From Streptomyces roseochromogenus subsp. oscitans DS 12.976 (GTDB lineage Bacteria > Actinomycetota > Actinomycetes > Streptomycetales > Streptomycetaceae), in assembly GCF_000497445.1 (NCBI RefSeq), contig NZ_CM002285.1:7058315-7082466 (forward strand): a stretch of 24,152 nucleotides of DNA, given 5' to 3'. Positions 15,031 through 23,073 of this stretch are shown in pieces. Numbering within the stretch: position 1 is the first letter of the stretch; each line of letters begins with the position of its first letter. The notes under the pieces were generated by a model that searched no databases, was not told where the DNA came from, and saw only the letters and a list, made by a program, of their open reading frames with translations. A program made the translations under genes and the position numbers.

Positions 15031-15951
15031 TCAGCCCGCTTTCCCGGGAGTGGCGGCCTCGCCCAGCTCCGCCGAGATCCGGCCCAGCTGCTCCAGCCGC
15101 TGCTCCAGGCTCGGGTGCGTGGAGAAGAACCGCTCGACACCGGGCTCCTTCCCGGTCGCCGGGGTGAAGTAGAAGGCGTTGAAGGCCTGGGCGGTGCGCA
15201 GGTCCTTGGTCGGGATCCGGGCAATGTCCCCGGAGACCTTGGTGAGTGCCGACGCCAGCGCCGAGGGCCGTCCGGTCAGATGCGCCGCGGCCCGGTCGGC
15301 CGCCAGCTCCCGGTACCGGGACAGCGCCCTGATCAGCAGGAAGCTGATCGCATACACCGCTGCGGAGACGCCCATGATGGCGGCGAAGACGACCGCCGTG
15401 TTCTGGTCCCTGCGGCCTCCGCCGAAGACCTGTGAGTAGAAGGCGAACCGCACGATCAGGCCCGCCAGCACCCCGAGGAAGGACGCGACCGTGATCACGG
15501 CGACGTCCTTGTGCGCGACGTGCGACAGCTCGTGCGCCAGCACGCCCTCCAGCTCGGCCGGCTCCAGCCGCCGTAGCAGCCCCGTGGTCACACAGACCAC
15601 GGCGTGGTCGGGATTCCGGCCGGTCGCGAATGCGTTCGGCATGTCCATGTCGGACACCGCGACCACCGGCTTGGGCATGTCGGCGATCGCGCACAGCCGG
15701 TCCACCACCGCGTGCAGCTCGGGATACTCCTCGCGCTCCACGACCCGGCCGTGCATCGCGAACATGGCGATCCGGTCGGAGAACCAGAACTGTGCCACGA
15801 ACATCGCTCCGACCAGCACGACGACCAGCACCCAGGACCTCAGCAGCGTGATCAACGCTGCGATGAAGCCCACGTACAGCAGCCCGAGCAGGAACAGTGT
15901 GAGCCCCATGCGCACGGTCAGCCGTCGATCGCTCCGGAAGCGGCTCTGCAT
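15031..15951 (-). CDS. htpX: Membrane zinc metalloprotease HtpX
   Basis: The protein has 306 residues, close to the family length. Two membrane helices lie at about 14-58 (MGLTLFLLGLLYVGFIAALI and LVVVLVGAMFVAQFW). The zinc site is HELSH (His140, Glu141, His144), with Glu215 in YRELAADRAA as third ligand, and two more hydrophobic segments lie at about 152-172 and 188-210. MPKPVVAVSDMDMPNAFATG before the zinc site is typical. It should cut misfolded membrane proteins from the cytoplasmic side. It leads an operon with pspAB. Three 11-bp direct repeats lie 119-151 nt upstream. Confidence 0.95.
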   Translation of the reverse strand: MQSRFRSDRRLTVRMGLTLFLLGLLYVGFIAALITLLRSWVLVVVLVGAMFVAQFWFSDRIAMFAMHGRVVEREEYPELHAVVDRLCAIADMPKPVVAVSDMDMPNAFATGRNPDHAVVCVTTGLLRRLEPAELEGVLAHELSHVAHKDVAVITVASFLGVLAGLIVRFAFYSQVFGGGRRDQNTAVVFAAIMGVSAAVYAISFLLIRALSRYRELAADRAAAHLTGRPSALASALTKVSGDIARIPTKDLRTAQAFNAFYFTPATGKEPGVERFFSTHPSLEQRLEQLGRISAELGEAATPGKAG

Positions 15952-16069
15952 CTTGCATCACCCCGCAGTCAGGCACTCGTCCCGCTGTCCAGTGTGCACC
16001 TGCCGACTCCCATGAAGTGGTCGGGAACGACCCTAGGAGCAGCAAAACGTACCTGTGAGTCGCCGGCTG

Positions 16070-16102
16070 TCGCTGTACGTCGGCTGTACGTCCGCTGTAC
16101 GT
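16070..16102. repeat. Three 11-bp direct repeats upstream of htpX
   Basis: TCGCTGTACGT, CGGCTGTACGT and CCGCTGTACGT lie end to end (16070-16080, 16081-16091, 16092-16102), sharing GCTGTACGT. The 11-nt period equals one helical turn, as in direct-repeat sites of OmpR-type regulators. A related ACGTAC lies at 16047-16052. Confidence 0.7.
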
Positions 16103-16125
16103 CCCTAGTCGTCCGCTACGACGGG

Positions 16126-16380
16126 CTAGTGAGCCGAGCCGAACTGCACCAGCCCGATCAGCACCATGACCGCGATCACACAGCCGAAGACCATGGCCGT
16201 GGACGCCCACGACGACCGGCGCGGCGCCGGATCGGGGTCGGCGCGGAAGGGCGCCGGATTCGGCGGGTTCTCCTTCCAGCGCGCGGCGAGCATCCGGGCC
16301 CGGGCGGAGGGCTCCTTGTGCTCGGCGGAATTCGCCCAGCGGTGATCGAATTCCCGCTCCCAGTTGTCGTTTTCCGTCAT
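16126..16380 (-). CDS. Small single-pass membrane protein
   Basis: The 84-residue frame starts at an ATG at 16380 (MTENDNWEREFDHRWANSAE), with G-rich sequence just upstream but no strong ribosome site. The N-terminal 55 residues are charged and soluble. Residues 58-80 (SWASTAMVFGCVIAVMVLIG) form one C-terminal membrane helix with a 4-residue tail, so it is tail-anchored with its N-terminus in the cytosol. Function unknown. It lies on the same strand upstream of htpX, separated by 174 nt that contain the 11-bp repeats, so it may be a separate transcript. Confidence 0.75.
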   Translation of the reverse strand: MTENDNWEREFDHRWANSAEHKEPSARARMLAARWKENPPNPAPFRADPDPAPRRSSWASTAMVFGCVIAVMVLIGLVQFGSAH

Positions 16381-16489
16381 CCCCGTTAAACCTCTCTCGT
16401 CCGGCAGAGTCAGGAGTGATGATCCCCCGAGAGTAGGAAGCCTGGGAAGCGGGAAAGGTTGCCCGCCCCGGGGCCGGGGCGGACGAATT

Positions 16490-16645
16490 TCAGCCGAGGG
16501 ACGCCGCGGACGGGACGACGACTCCGTACAGATCCTCGATCGTCGCGAGCGCGCTGTGATGGAGCTGCTCGGCGGACACCTCGGCGACGGCGGCGCCCAG
16601 CGGCCGGGTCGCGCACAGGCGTCGGCCCGTCGCCGCTTCCGGCGC
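16490..16645 (-). pseudogene. Gene-tail remnant with coding character but no start codon
   Basis: A minus frame ending in TGA at 16490 reads PLGAAVAEVSAEQLHHSALA, then TIEDLYGVVVPSAASLG, with nearly every codon ending in G or C over about 50 codons. No ATG, GTG or TTG opens this frame before it runs into glnA. A GTG at 16658 opens the neighbouring frame (16410-16658), so a single frameshift near 16600 could join a start to this tail. Either a truncated or frameshifted gene, or a conserved small protein with a start I cannot see. Confidence 0.3.
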
Positions 16646-16663
16646 ACGGGCTGAGCACGGGGA

Positions 16664-16690
16664 AGGCCCCCCGGCTGAGCCGAGGGGCCT
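16664..16690 (-). terminator. glnA terminator
   Basis: AGGCCCC (16664-16670) and GGGGCCT (16684-16690) with inner CGGC/GCCG arms around TGA form an 11-bp hairpin with one mismatch. It lies 23 nt past the glnA stop codon. Confidence 0.8.
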
Positions 16691-16712
16691 GTCCAGTCCG
16701 CGGGAGCGTCTG

Positions 16713-18122
16713 TCACACGTCGAAGTACAGCTCGAACTCGTGCGGGTGCGGACGCAGCTGGAGCGGCGCGATCTCGTTGGTGCGCTTGAAGTCGATCCAC
16801 GTCTCGATCAGGTCCGGCGTGAAGACGTCGCCCTGGAGGAGGAACTCGTGGTCGGCCTCGAGCGAGTCGAGGACGGCCGGCAGCGAGGTCGGGACCTGGG
16901 CGACGTTCGCGTGCTCCTCGGGAGCCAGCTCGTACAGGTCCTTGTCGATCGGCTCGGCCGGCTCGATCTTGTTCTTGATGCCGTCCAGACCCGCGAGGAG
17001 CAGGGCCGAGAAGGCCAGGTACGGGTTGCCGGAGGAGTCCGGGGCGCGGAACTCGACGCGCTTGGCCTTCGGGTTGGAGCCGGTGATCGGGATACGCATG
17101 GCCGCGGAGCGGTTGCGCTGCGAGTACACCAGGTTGATCGGCGCCTCGAAGCCCGGCACCAGACGGTGGTACGAGTTCACCGTCGGGTTGGTGAAGGCCA
17201 GCAGCGACGGAGCGTGCTTGAGGATGCCGCCGATGTAGTAGCGGGCGGTGTCCGACAGGCCCGCGTAACCGGCCTCGTCGTAGAACAGCGGGTCACCGTT
17301 GCTCCACAGCGACTGGTGCACGTGCATGCCCGAGCCGTTGTCACCGAAGATCGGCTTCGGCATGAAGGTCGCGGTCTTGCCGTTGCGCCAGGCCACGTTC
17401 TTCACGATGTACTTGAAGAGCTGCAGGTCGTCGGCGGCCGCGAGCAGCGTGTTGAACTTGTAGTTGATCTCCGCCTGGCCGGCGGTGCCCACCTCGTGGT
17501 GCTGGCGCTCGACCTTCAGGCCGTTCTTCTCCAGCTCCAGGGAGATCTCGGCGCGCAGGTCGGCGAAGTGGTCGACCGGCGGGACCGGGAAGTAGCCGCC
17601 CTTGTAGCGGACCTTGTAACCACGGTTGTCCTCGATGGCACCGGTGTTCCAGGCGCCCGCCTCGGAGTCGATGTGGTAGAAGGACTCGTTCGCGGTGGTG
17701 GCGAAGCGGACGCTGTCGAAGACGTAGAACTCGGCCTCGGGGCCGAAGTACGCGGTGTCGGCGATACCGGTCGACGCCAGGTACGCCTCCGCCTTCTTCG
17801 CCACGTTGCGCGGGTCACGGGAGTACTGCTCGCCCGTGATCGGGTCGTGGATGAAGAAGTTGATGTTGAGGGTCTTGTCCCGGCGGAACGGGTCCACCCG
17901 GGCCGTGGAGAGGTCGGCGCGCAGGGCCATGTCGGACTCGTGGATGGCCTGGAAACCGCGGATCGACGATCCGTCGAAGGCCAGCTCCTCGTCCGGGTCG
18001 AACGCCTCAACGGGCACCGTGAAGTGCTGCATGACGCCCGGCAGGTCGCAGAACCGGACGTCGACGAACTTGACGTCCTCGTCCGCGATGAACTTCTTGG
18101 CCTCGTCGGCGTTCTGGAACAT
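16713..18122 (-). CDS. glnA: Glutamine synthetase type I
   Basis: The protein has 469 residues from the ATG at 18122 ([19 protein letters not shown]), preceded by AGGAGGAGC. The longer frame to 18191 is rejected because it passes through the ribosome site. Family motifs: FDGSSIRGF (49-57), the [11 protein letters not shown] metal site, [12 protein letters not shown], the [20 protein letters not shown] region and [12 protein letters not shown]. Tyr397 in [11 protein letters not shown] is at the adenylylation position, so the enzyme can be switched off by adenylyltransferase as in the GSI-beta class. It makes dodecamers and assimilates ammonia in the cytosol. A near-ideal GlnR box lies about 100-135 nt upstream. 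Confidence 0.98.
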   Translation of the reverse strand: MFQNADEAKKFIADEDVKFVDVRFCDLPGVMQHFTVPVEAFDPDEELAFDGSSIRGFQAIHESDMALRADLSTARVDPFRRDKTLNINFFIHDPITGEQYSRDPRNVAKKAEAYLASTGIADTAYFGPEAEFYVFDSVRFATTANESFYHIDSEAGAWNTGAIEDNRGYKVRYKGGYFPVPPVDHFADLRAEISLELEKNGLKVERQHHEVGTAGQAEINYKFNTLLAAADDLQLFKYIVKNVAWRNGKTATFMPKPIFGDNGSGMHVHQSLWSNGDPLFYDEAGYAGLSDTARYYIGGILKHAPSLLAFTNPTVNSYHRLVPGFEAPINLVYSQRNRSAAMRIPITGSNPKAKRVEFRAPDSSGNPYLAFSALLLAGLDGIKNKIEPAEPIDKDLYELAPEEHANVAQVPTSLPAVLDSLEADHEFLLQGDVFTPDLIETWIDFKRTNEIAPLQLRPHPHEFELYFDV

Positions 18123-18219
18123 CCAGCTCCTCCTACTCCCGACCGTCCTCGCCGGGGTGGTAGATCGTTCGTGCGGCCAGTGCGGTGGCACACGCTGGTC
18201 TCGACCCTAGGGACGGGTG

Positions 18220-18257
18220 ATTTCTCGGGCGTGACCCATTTGTTTCGCAGAAGTTAA
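18220..18257 (-). promoter_or_regulatory. GlnR box upstream of glnA
   Basis: On the minus strand TTAAC (18257-18253), GAAAC (18246-18242), GTCAC (18235-18231) and GAAAT (18224-18220) are each separated by exactly 6 nt. This fits the known pattern gTnAc-n6-GaAAc-n6-GtnAC-n6-GAAAc with one deviation each in the first and last sites. It is 98 nt or more upstream of the glnA start, a usual place for control by GlnR. Confidence 0.88.
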
Positions 18258-18332
18258 CCGGTCACCTGTCCACCGTAGCTCCGACACACCCCTCGGCGTA
18301 GTGACCGAAACCGGGCACAGTACCGTGGACGC

Positions 18333-18800
18333 GTGGACAACAGGCAAGCACTCGGATCGTGGCTCTCCGGGCCCCGCGCGGCCATGGAAGAGGCCGGTGC
18401 GGACTTCGGCTACCGGGGTGAGCAGCTGGGCCTCCCGGAGGAGGGGCCGAACTCCGTCGCCCGCCCGGGCCGACGGCTCGGCGCGCTCGCGGTGGACTGG
18501 GGTCTGAGTGTCCTGATCGCATACGGGCTGATCACCCACGGCTACAGCCCCGCTACCAGCAACTGGGCACTCGGCGTCTTCTTCGTCATGAGCGCCCTGA
18601 CCGTCGGCACGATCGGCTTCACACCGGGCAAGCGATTCTTCGGCATCCGGGTGGTGGCCCTGCGGACCGGCACGGTGAGCCCGGTGCGCGCGCTGGTCCG
18701 TACGGTGCTGCTGTGTCTCGCGATTCCGGCGCTGATCTGGGACCGGGATGGGCGCGGCCTGCATGACCGGCTGGCGCAGACCGTCGAAGTGCGGATCTGA
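18333..18800 (+). CDS. RDD-family membrane protein
   Basis: The protein has 155 residues from GTG at 18333. RPGRRLGALAVDWGLSVLIA at about 45-64 carries the Arg...Asp pattern and first helix of the RDD domain. FTPGKRFFGIRVVALRTG near 96-113 is the typical second motif, and a last hydrophobic segment (ALVRTVLLCLAIPALIW) is followed by DRDGRGLHDRLAQT. Three membrane helices are likely. RDD proteins are small transport-like or membrane-organising proteins; substrate unknown. There is no ribosome site, and a TACCGT box at about 18321-18326 sits 6 nt before the start, so a leaderless mRNA is likely. It is divergent from glnA, and the GlnR box is 75 nt upstream of its start, so shared control is possible. 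Confidence 0.88.
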   Translation: MDNRQALGSWLSGPRAAMEEAGADFGYRGEQLGLPEEGPNSVARPGRRLGALAVDWGLSVLIAYGLITHGYSPATSNWALGVFFVMSALTVGTIGFTPGKRFFGIRVVALRTGTVSPVRALVRTVLLCLAIPALIWDRDGRGLHDRLAQTVEVRI

Positions 18801-19105
18801 GGGCGCGGATAGCGGCTGTACGCCGTTGAGGGCGCTTCGCTGTTGCCGGGTGCGGCAGGTGGTGGGTTGCCGCGCAGTTCCCGGCGCCCCTTGTGCAGGC
18901 GCACTGCAGCATGCCTCAAGGGGCGCGGGGAACTGCGCGACGAGCCACGACGGACCCGCACCCGGCACCGCTCCGCAGGACACCCCTTCGGTTGCCCGCT
19001 CCCCACACCGACGGCATAGTCGTGATCGGTGGCCGTGACGGCCTGGACACGGTCTGTCGCCGCCCGCCAGGGCCCCGCCGGACTTCGGGACAGGTGGTAC
19101 GCGGT
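18801..19105. other. 305-nt gap between the RDD and flavin reductase genes
   Basis: Its main content is the long palindrome at 18871-18939. The remainder (18940-19105) is probably the flavin reductase promoter region; no coding segment was seen, although the reductase frame stays open upstream to 18893 through the palindrome. Confidence 0.5.
18871..18939. repeat. Long palindromic intergenic repeat, REP-like
   Basis: CGCGCAGTTCCCGGCGCCCC plus TTG (18871-18893) pairs with 18917-18939 at 22 of 23 positions around a 23-nt loop. The GCGCAGTTCCCCGCGCCCCTT motif is, from memory, one of the most common intergenic repeats in Streptomyces. It lies 70 nt after the RDD stop and may also end transcription. 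Confidence 0.85.
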
Positions 19106-19606
19106 ATGACCGATACTCAGGATGTGATGGCGCCCGAGGTGACGCCGGAGGAGTTCCGGGACGCCATGGCGCGCTTTCCGTCGGGCGTGGTGGTGGTGAC
19201 CGCCTGCTGCGAGGACGGCACCCCGCGCGGCTTCACGGCCAGCTCCTTCTGTTCCGTCTCCCTGGAGCCACCACTCGTCCTGGTGTGCCTCGCGGACGCG
19301 GCCGACTCGGCGGCGGTCTTCGCCCGGTGCGACCACTTCGCGGTGAGCGTGCTGGCCCCTGAGCACCAGCCGCTGGCCCTGCTGTTCGCCACCAAGGGCG
19401 CGGACAAGTTCTCCGACGCCCTGCTCCAGCCGAGCCCCACCGGGCTGCCGGCGGTGCAGCAGGCGCCGGTGCAGCTGGACTGTGCCGCATACGCGCGTTA
19501 CCCGGCCGGGGATCACACGATCCTGATCGGCCGGGTAACGGGAGTACGGCTGGGCGAGGGGTCGCCGATGGTCTACTGCGAGCGGGAGTTCCGGTCGCTG
19601 AACTGA
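19106..19606 (+). CDS. Flavin reductase-like (split barrel) protein
   Basis: The protein has 166 residues from ATG at 19106 (MTDTQDVMAPEVTPEEFRDA), with AGGTGG about 10 nt upstream; ATG at residue 8 is an alternative. The order FRDAMARFPSGVVVVTA, GFTASSFCSVSLEPPLVLVC, HFAVSVLAPEHQ and a late VTGVRLGEG with PMVYCEREFRSL is that of the flavin_reduct domain. Such proteins bind FMN or FAD and use NAD(P)H to supply reduced flavin to two-component monooxygenases. No oxygenase gene lies next to it, so the partner is elsewhere or absent. It is convergent with the DUF4191 gene, 33 nt apart. Confidence 0.92.
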   Translation: MTDTQDVMAPEVTPEEFRDAMARFPSGVVVVTACCEDGTPRGFTASSFCSVSLEPPLVLVCLADAADSAAVFARCDHFAVSVLAPEHQPLALLFATKGADKFSDALLQPSPTGLPAVQQAPVQLDCAAYARYPAGDHTILIGRVTGVRLGEGSPMVYCEREFRSLN

Positions 19607-19639
19607 CCGGCGGTCGCCGCCAAGGGGGTCGTAGGAGGC

Positions 19640-20329
19640 TCAGCGGCCCTTCGGCATCCGCATGCCCTTGGGCATGGGTCCCTTCGGCAGCGGCATGTTG
19701 CTCATCAGGTCGCCCATGGCCCGCAGCCGGTCGGTGGTGGCCGTCACCTGGGGGCCGGTGAGCACGCGCGGGAGCTTCAGCATGGTCGTGCGCAGCTTCT
19801 TCAGCTCCACCTGGCCCTCGCCGGTGCCGACGATCACGTCGTGCACGGGGACGTCCGCGACGATGCGGTTCATCTTCTTCTTCTCGGCGGCCAGCAGGCT
19901 CTTCACCCGGTTCGGGTTGCCCTCGGCGACCAGCACGATGCCGGCCTTCCCGACCGCCCGGTGCACCACGTCCTGGCTGCGGTTCATCGCCACCGCCGGA
20001 GTCGTCGTCCAGCCCCGGCCGATGTTGTCCAGCACGGCGGCCGCGGCGCCCGGCTGGCCCTCCATCTGGCCGAAGGCGGCCCGCTCGGCCCGCCGGCCGA
20101 ACACGATCGCCGTCGCCAGCACGGCGATCAGCAGGCCGAAGATGCCCAGATAGACGGGGTGGCCGAGGAGAAAGCCGATCGCGAGAAAGACCGCGAAGGT
20201 GCCGATGCCGACGGCCCCGAGGACAAGACCGATCTTCTTGTCGGCCTTGCGGGTCATCTTGTATGTGAGAGCGATCTGCTTCAGTCGCCCTGCGTTCGCG
20301 GCGTCCGCCGCGGGTTCCTTCCTCGCCAT
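19640..20329 (-). CDS. DUF4191 membrane protein
   Basis: The protein has 229 residues from ATG at 20329 (MARKEPAADAANAGRLKQIA); the longer frame to 20509 is low in coding character. No ribosome site is seen. Residues 34-75 form two membrane helices (IGLVLGAVGIGTFAVFLAIG and YLGIFGLLIAVLATAIVFG). The cytosolic rest has RGWTTTPAVAMNRSQDVVHR and GIVLVAEGNPNRVKSLLAAEKKK, and a C-terminal repeat of LPKGPMPKGMRMPKG. The plan is that of DUF4191, which in actinomycetes sits beside lipA; its function is unknown. It is downstream of lipB-lipA and the small gene at 20451 on the same strand. Confidence 0.9.
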   Translation of the reverse strand: MARKEPAADAANAGRLKQIALTYKMTRKADKKIGLVLGAVGIGTFAVFLAIGFLLGHPVYLGIFGLLIAVLATAIVFGRRAERAAFGQMEGQPGAAAAVLDNIGRGWTTTPAVAMNRSQDVVHRAVGKAGIVLVAEGNPNRVKSLLAAEKKKMNRIVADVPVHDVIVGTGEGQVELKKLRTTMLKLPRVLTGPQVTATTDRLRAMGDLMSNMPLPKGPMPKGMRMPKGR

Positions 20330-20450
20330 GCCACGAAGTCTACGTGGCCCCGGGAGTGCGGACGACGGCAGTGCCCGGAGGGGAGGAGCGGAGAAGGAAG
20401 AAGGGACGGGGGTGGGGAGGCGATGGGACGGGGGAGGGGAAGGCAAGGGG

Positions 20451-20648
20451 TCAGGAGCGGCCCGCGGCCTGCTCCAGGACACGCTGCGCCTCGACCCGGT
20501 CCTTGGCACGCCGGCGGTCCTCCAGCACGGAGGTCCACGCGTTACGGCGGGCGGTGCGCTGACCGCCGCTCATGAGCAGGGACTCGACGGCGCGGAGAGC
20601 GTCGGCGAAGGACGGGATGGCGGTGGCGCGTACGGGCGCGGCCTGCAT
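20451..20648 (-). CDS. Small conserved-looking protein between lipA and DUF4191 genes
   Basis: The protein has 65 residues from ATG at 20648 (MQAAPVRATAIPSFADALRA), with a GAGGGGGGA site about 11 nt upstream; the frame to 20702 lacks a site. It is helical throughout: a hydrophobic helix (FADALRAVESLLMSGG) and a charged one (WTSVLEDRRRAKDRVEAQRV). No motif recognised. It lies between lipA and the DUF4191 gene, with a 230-nt gap upstream, so it probably has its own promoter. I recall small proteins of this kind at this place in other Streptomyces, unchecked. Confidence 0.75.
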   Translation of the reverse strand: MQAAPVRATAIPSFADALRAVESLLMSGGQRTARRNAWTSVLEDRRRAKDRVEAQRVLEQAAGRS

Positions 20649-20878
20649 GATCGAGGTCCCCCCTCGGAGCGGGTGGTGTACGAGGCGTGATACCAGAGTC
20701 ACTGATTGGTGTTACCAGGGCGTGTCCGACCGGTCAAACACCAATGAAGCCTTGATACAGAGCACTGAAACGCTGACGCGGCCCTGATGTCCGCCCTCAT
20801 CAGCGAGGACGGTCAGGACCGCGTCGACTCGGCCATTACTGACCGGTAATTGCTTGTGCGCGAATTCACACGCGCCGC

Positions 20879-21868
20879 TCACACCGCCTGTGCGGCGATG
20901 TACGAACCGCCCTGCTGCGGAGCGGAGGATTCGCGCTGTTCCATCGCCATCCGGTAGAGGCGCCCGGCGCGGTACGACGACCGCACCAGCGGACCCGACA
21001 TCACGCCGGAGAAGCCGATCTGCTCGGCCTCCTCCTTCAGCTCGACGAACTCCTGCGGCTTCACCCAGCGCTCGACGGGGTGGTGCCGGACGGAGGGGCG
21101 CAGGTACTGGGTGATGGTGACCAGCTCGCAGCCCGCCTCGTGCAGCTGCTTCAGCGCCTCGCTGACCTCCTCGCGGGTCTCGCCCATGCCGAGGATCAGG
21201 TTGGACTTGGTCACCAGGCCGTAGTCGCGGGCCTCGGTGATGACCTTCAGGGAGCGCTCGTAGCGGAAGCCGGGGCGGATCCGCTTGAAGATCCGCGGGA
21301 CGGTCTCGACGTTGTGCGCGAAGACCTCGGGGCGGGCCGAGAAGACCTCGGCGAGCTGCTCGGGGATCGCGTTGAAGTCGGGGGCCAGCAGTTCGACCTT
21401 CGTACGGCCGCCCTCGCGGTCCGCGGTCTGCGCGTGGATCTGGCGCACGGTCTCGGCGTACAGCCAGGCGCCGCCGTCCTCCAGGTCGTCGCGGGCGACG
21501 CCGGTGATGGTGGCGTAGTTCAGGTCCATCGTGACCACGGACTCGCCGACGCGGCGCGGCTCGTCCCGGTCCAGGGCCTCGGGCTTGCCGGTGTCGATCT
21601 GGCAGAAGTCACAGCGCCGGGTGCACTGGTCGCCGCCGATGAGGAAGGTCGCCTCGCGGTCCTCCCAGCACTCGTAGATGTTCGGGCAGCCGGCTTCCTG
21701 GCAGACCGTGTGCAGGCCCTCGCTCTTCACGAGGTTCTGCATCTTCGTGTACTCGGGACCCATTTTCGCCCGGGTCTTGATCCACTCGGGCTTGCGCTCG
21801 ATGGGGGTCTGGCTGTTGCGGACCTCCAGGCGCAGCATCTTGCGTCCGTCGGGTGCGACTGCGGACAC
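20879..21868 (-). CDS. lipA: Lipoyl synthase
   Basis: The protein has 329 residues from GTG at 21868 ([18 protein letters not shown]), with GGGAG upstream; the frame to 21919 adds residues unlike the family. It is a radical SAM enzyme that inserts two sulfurs into the octanoyl chain on lipoyl domains. The sacrificial auxiliary iron-sulfur cluster is held by Cys56, Cys61 and Cys67 ([12 protein letters not shown]). The SAM cluster motif is CTRRCDFC (Cys82, Cys86, Cys89). The late RSSY ([11 protein letters not shown]) is the conserved Ser that binds the auxiliary cluster. It acts after LipB, whose gene is 160 nt upstream on the same strand. Confidence 0.97.
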   Translation of the reverse strand: MSAVAPDGRKMLRLEVRNSQTPIERKPEWIKTRAKMGPEYTKMQNLVKSEGLHTVCQEAGCPNIYECWEDREATFLIGGDQCTRRCDFCQIDTGKPEALDRDEPRRVGESVVTMDLNYATITGVARDDLEDGGAWLYAETVRQIHAQTADREGGRTKVELLAPDFNAIPEQLAEVFSARPEVFAHNVETVPRIFKRIRPGFRYERSLKVITEARDYGLVTKSNLILGMGETREEVSEALKQLHEAGCELVTITQYLRPSVRHHPVERWVKPQEFVELKEEAEQIGFSGVMSGPLVRSSYRAGRLYRMAMEQRESSAPQQGGSYIAAQAV

Positions 21869-21990
21869 GACCGGCTCCCTGCTGTTTGACTTGCGTGAAT
21901 CTTCGATTCTTCGGCGCACTCCAGCGTACGCCCGTGCTCATGACGCCCTGCCGCTGAGGCCAACCCCGCAACCGCAGGGCGCATTCCCCG

Positions 21991-22032
21991 ACGGGAGGGG
22001 CGCGCTATCAGACGAGAGGGGCGCGGTATCAG
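21991..22032. repeat. 21-bp tandem duplication over the lipB stop codon
   Basis: Positions 21991-22011 and 22012-22032 are adjacent copies that differ at two of 21 positions. The right copy holds the lipB stop (22029-22031) and the left copy has the same TGA one unit downstream. Confidence 0.8.
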
Positions 22033-22826
22033 GCGGAGGCCTTCTCGATCACCCGCGGTTTCAGCTCCGCGTTCTCCAGGATGTCCGTCAGGTGCCGCTC
22101 GACCACCGGCAGGACCTCCTCGATGGTGACGTCCCGGCCCAGCTCGCCCGCGAGCGAGGCCACGCCCGCGTCCCGGATCCCGCACGGGATGATCCGGTCG
22201 AACCACTTGTTGTCGGGGTTCACGTTGAGCGCGAAGCCGTGCATGGTGACGCCCTTGGCCACCCGGATGCCGATCGCGGCGATCTTGCGGTCCTCGCGCC
22301 GCTGGCCCGCGTTGGAGGGGGCGTACTCGGGGCCGTTGAGGCGGGGGTCGAACTCCTCGTCCTGCAGCCGCGGGTCGAAGTCCAGGGACAGCCCGCCGAG
22401 CGCGGGCCGCTGCTCGACGGGGTCACCGAGCACCCACACGCCGCTCCGGCCCTCGACCCGGGTGGTCTCCAGACCGAACTCGGCACAGGTGCGGATGAGC
22501 GCCTCTTCCAGGCGCCGTACGTGCGCGACGACGTCCACCGGGCGCGGGAGCTTCTGGATCGGGTAGCCGACGAGCTGGCCCGGGCCGTGCCAGGTGATCT
22601 TGCCGCCGCGGTCCACGTCGATGACCGGGGTGCCGTCCAGCGGGCGCTCGCTGTTCTCGGTGCGGCGGCCCGCCGTGTACACCGGCGGGTGCTCCAGGAG
22701 GATCACGGTGTCCGGGACCTCGTCGGCGAACCGGGCCGCGTGCACCCGGCGCTGCTCGTCCCAGGCCTCCTGGTAATCGACGGCTTCCGCTCCGAACCCC
22801 ATGCGGACGAACCGCAACTCACTCAC
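22029..22826 (-). CDS. lipB: Octanoyl-[acyl-carrier-protein]:protein octanoyltransferase
   Basis: The protein has 265 residues from GTG at 22826 ([20 protein letters not shown]), with GGGAGGC about 8 nt upstream; the frame to 22889 is rejected. LipB moves octanoate from ACP to lipoyl domains of 2-oxoacid dehydrogenases and GcvH. Visible are [17 protein letters not shown] (73-89), the catalytic Lys181 in KIAAIGIRV and Cys215 in RIIPCGI. Between WVLGDP and RKIAAIG lies a charged insert of about 45 residues (135-179, [20 protein letters not shown] within) that E. coli-type LipB lacks. It forms a lipoate operon or cluster with lipA. Confidence 0.96.
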   Translation of the reverse strand: MSELRFVRMGFGAEAVDYQEAWDEQRRVHAARFADEVPDTVILLEHPPVYTAGRRTENSERPLDGTPVIDVDRGGKITWHGPGQLVGYPIQKLPRPVDVVAHVRRLEEALIRTCAEFGLETTRVEGRSGVWVLGDPVEQRPALGGLSLDFDPRLQDEEFDPRLNGPEYAPSNAGQRREDRKIAAIGIRVAKGVTMHGFALNVNPDNKWFDRIIPCGIRDAGVASLAGELGRDVTIEEVLPVVERHLTDILENAELKPRVIEKASA

Positions 22827-23073
22827 GGCAAGCGCCTCCCTCAGCGACCGAGCGACCGGTGTGTCAGGCACGTAACGCGCCCACGCCACTGTACGTCCGA
22901 CCCGTGTGCGTCAGCCCTGCGGGCGTTCCTCACACGATCGGATGAATGCCCTGCGGAATGTGCGATCGCCTGCTCACTCTCCGCTACATTCGCGCCGTTC
23001 GTGCGGCCATAAAGGCTGCTCAAAGGCAAACCGGGCACTTCAGAGGCACGGAAGGCAGGAGACCGCACCGCAG

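Larger units (their letters stand above)
16381..16712. other. Gap between glnA and the small membrane protein gene
   Basis: This stretch holds the glnA terminator (16664-16690) and a minus-strand segment with coding character (16490-16663, listed separately). The 16381-16489 part is probably the promoter region of the 16126 gene; I see no other coding signal. Confidence 0.5.

Noticed and set aside
20835..20850. ATTAC-n6-GTAAT dyad upstream of the small gene at 20451
   Set aside because: The arms are only 5 bp and the position, about 190 nt upstream, gives no support for an operator.
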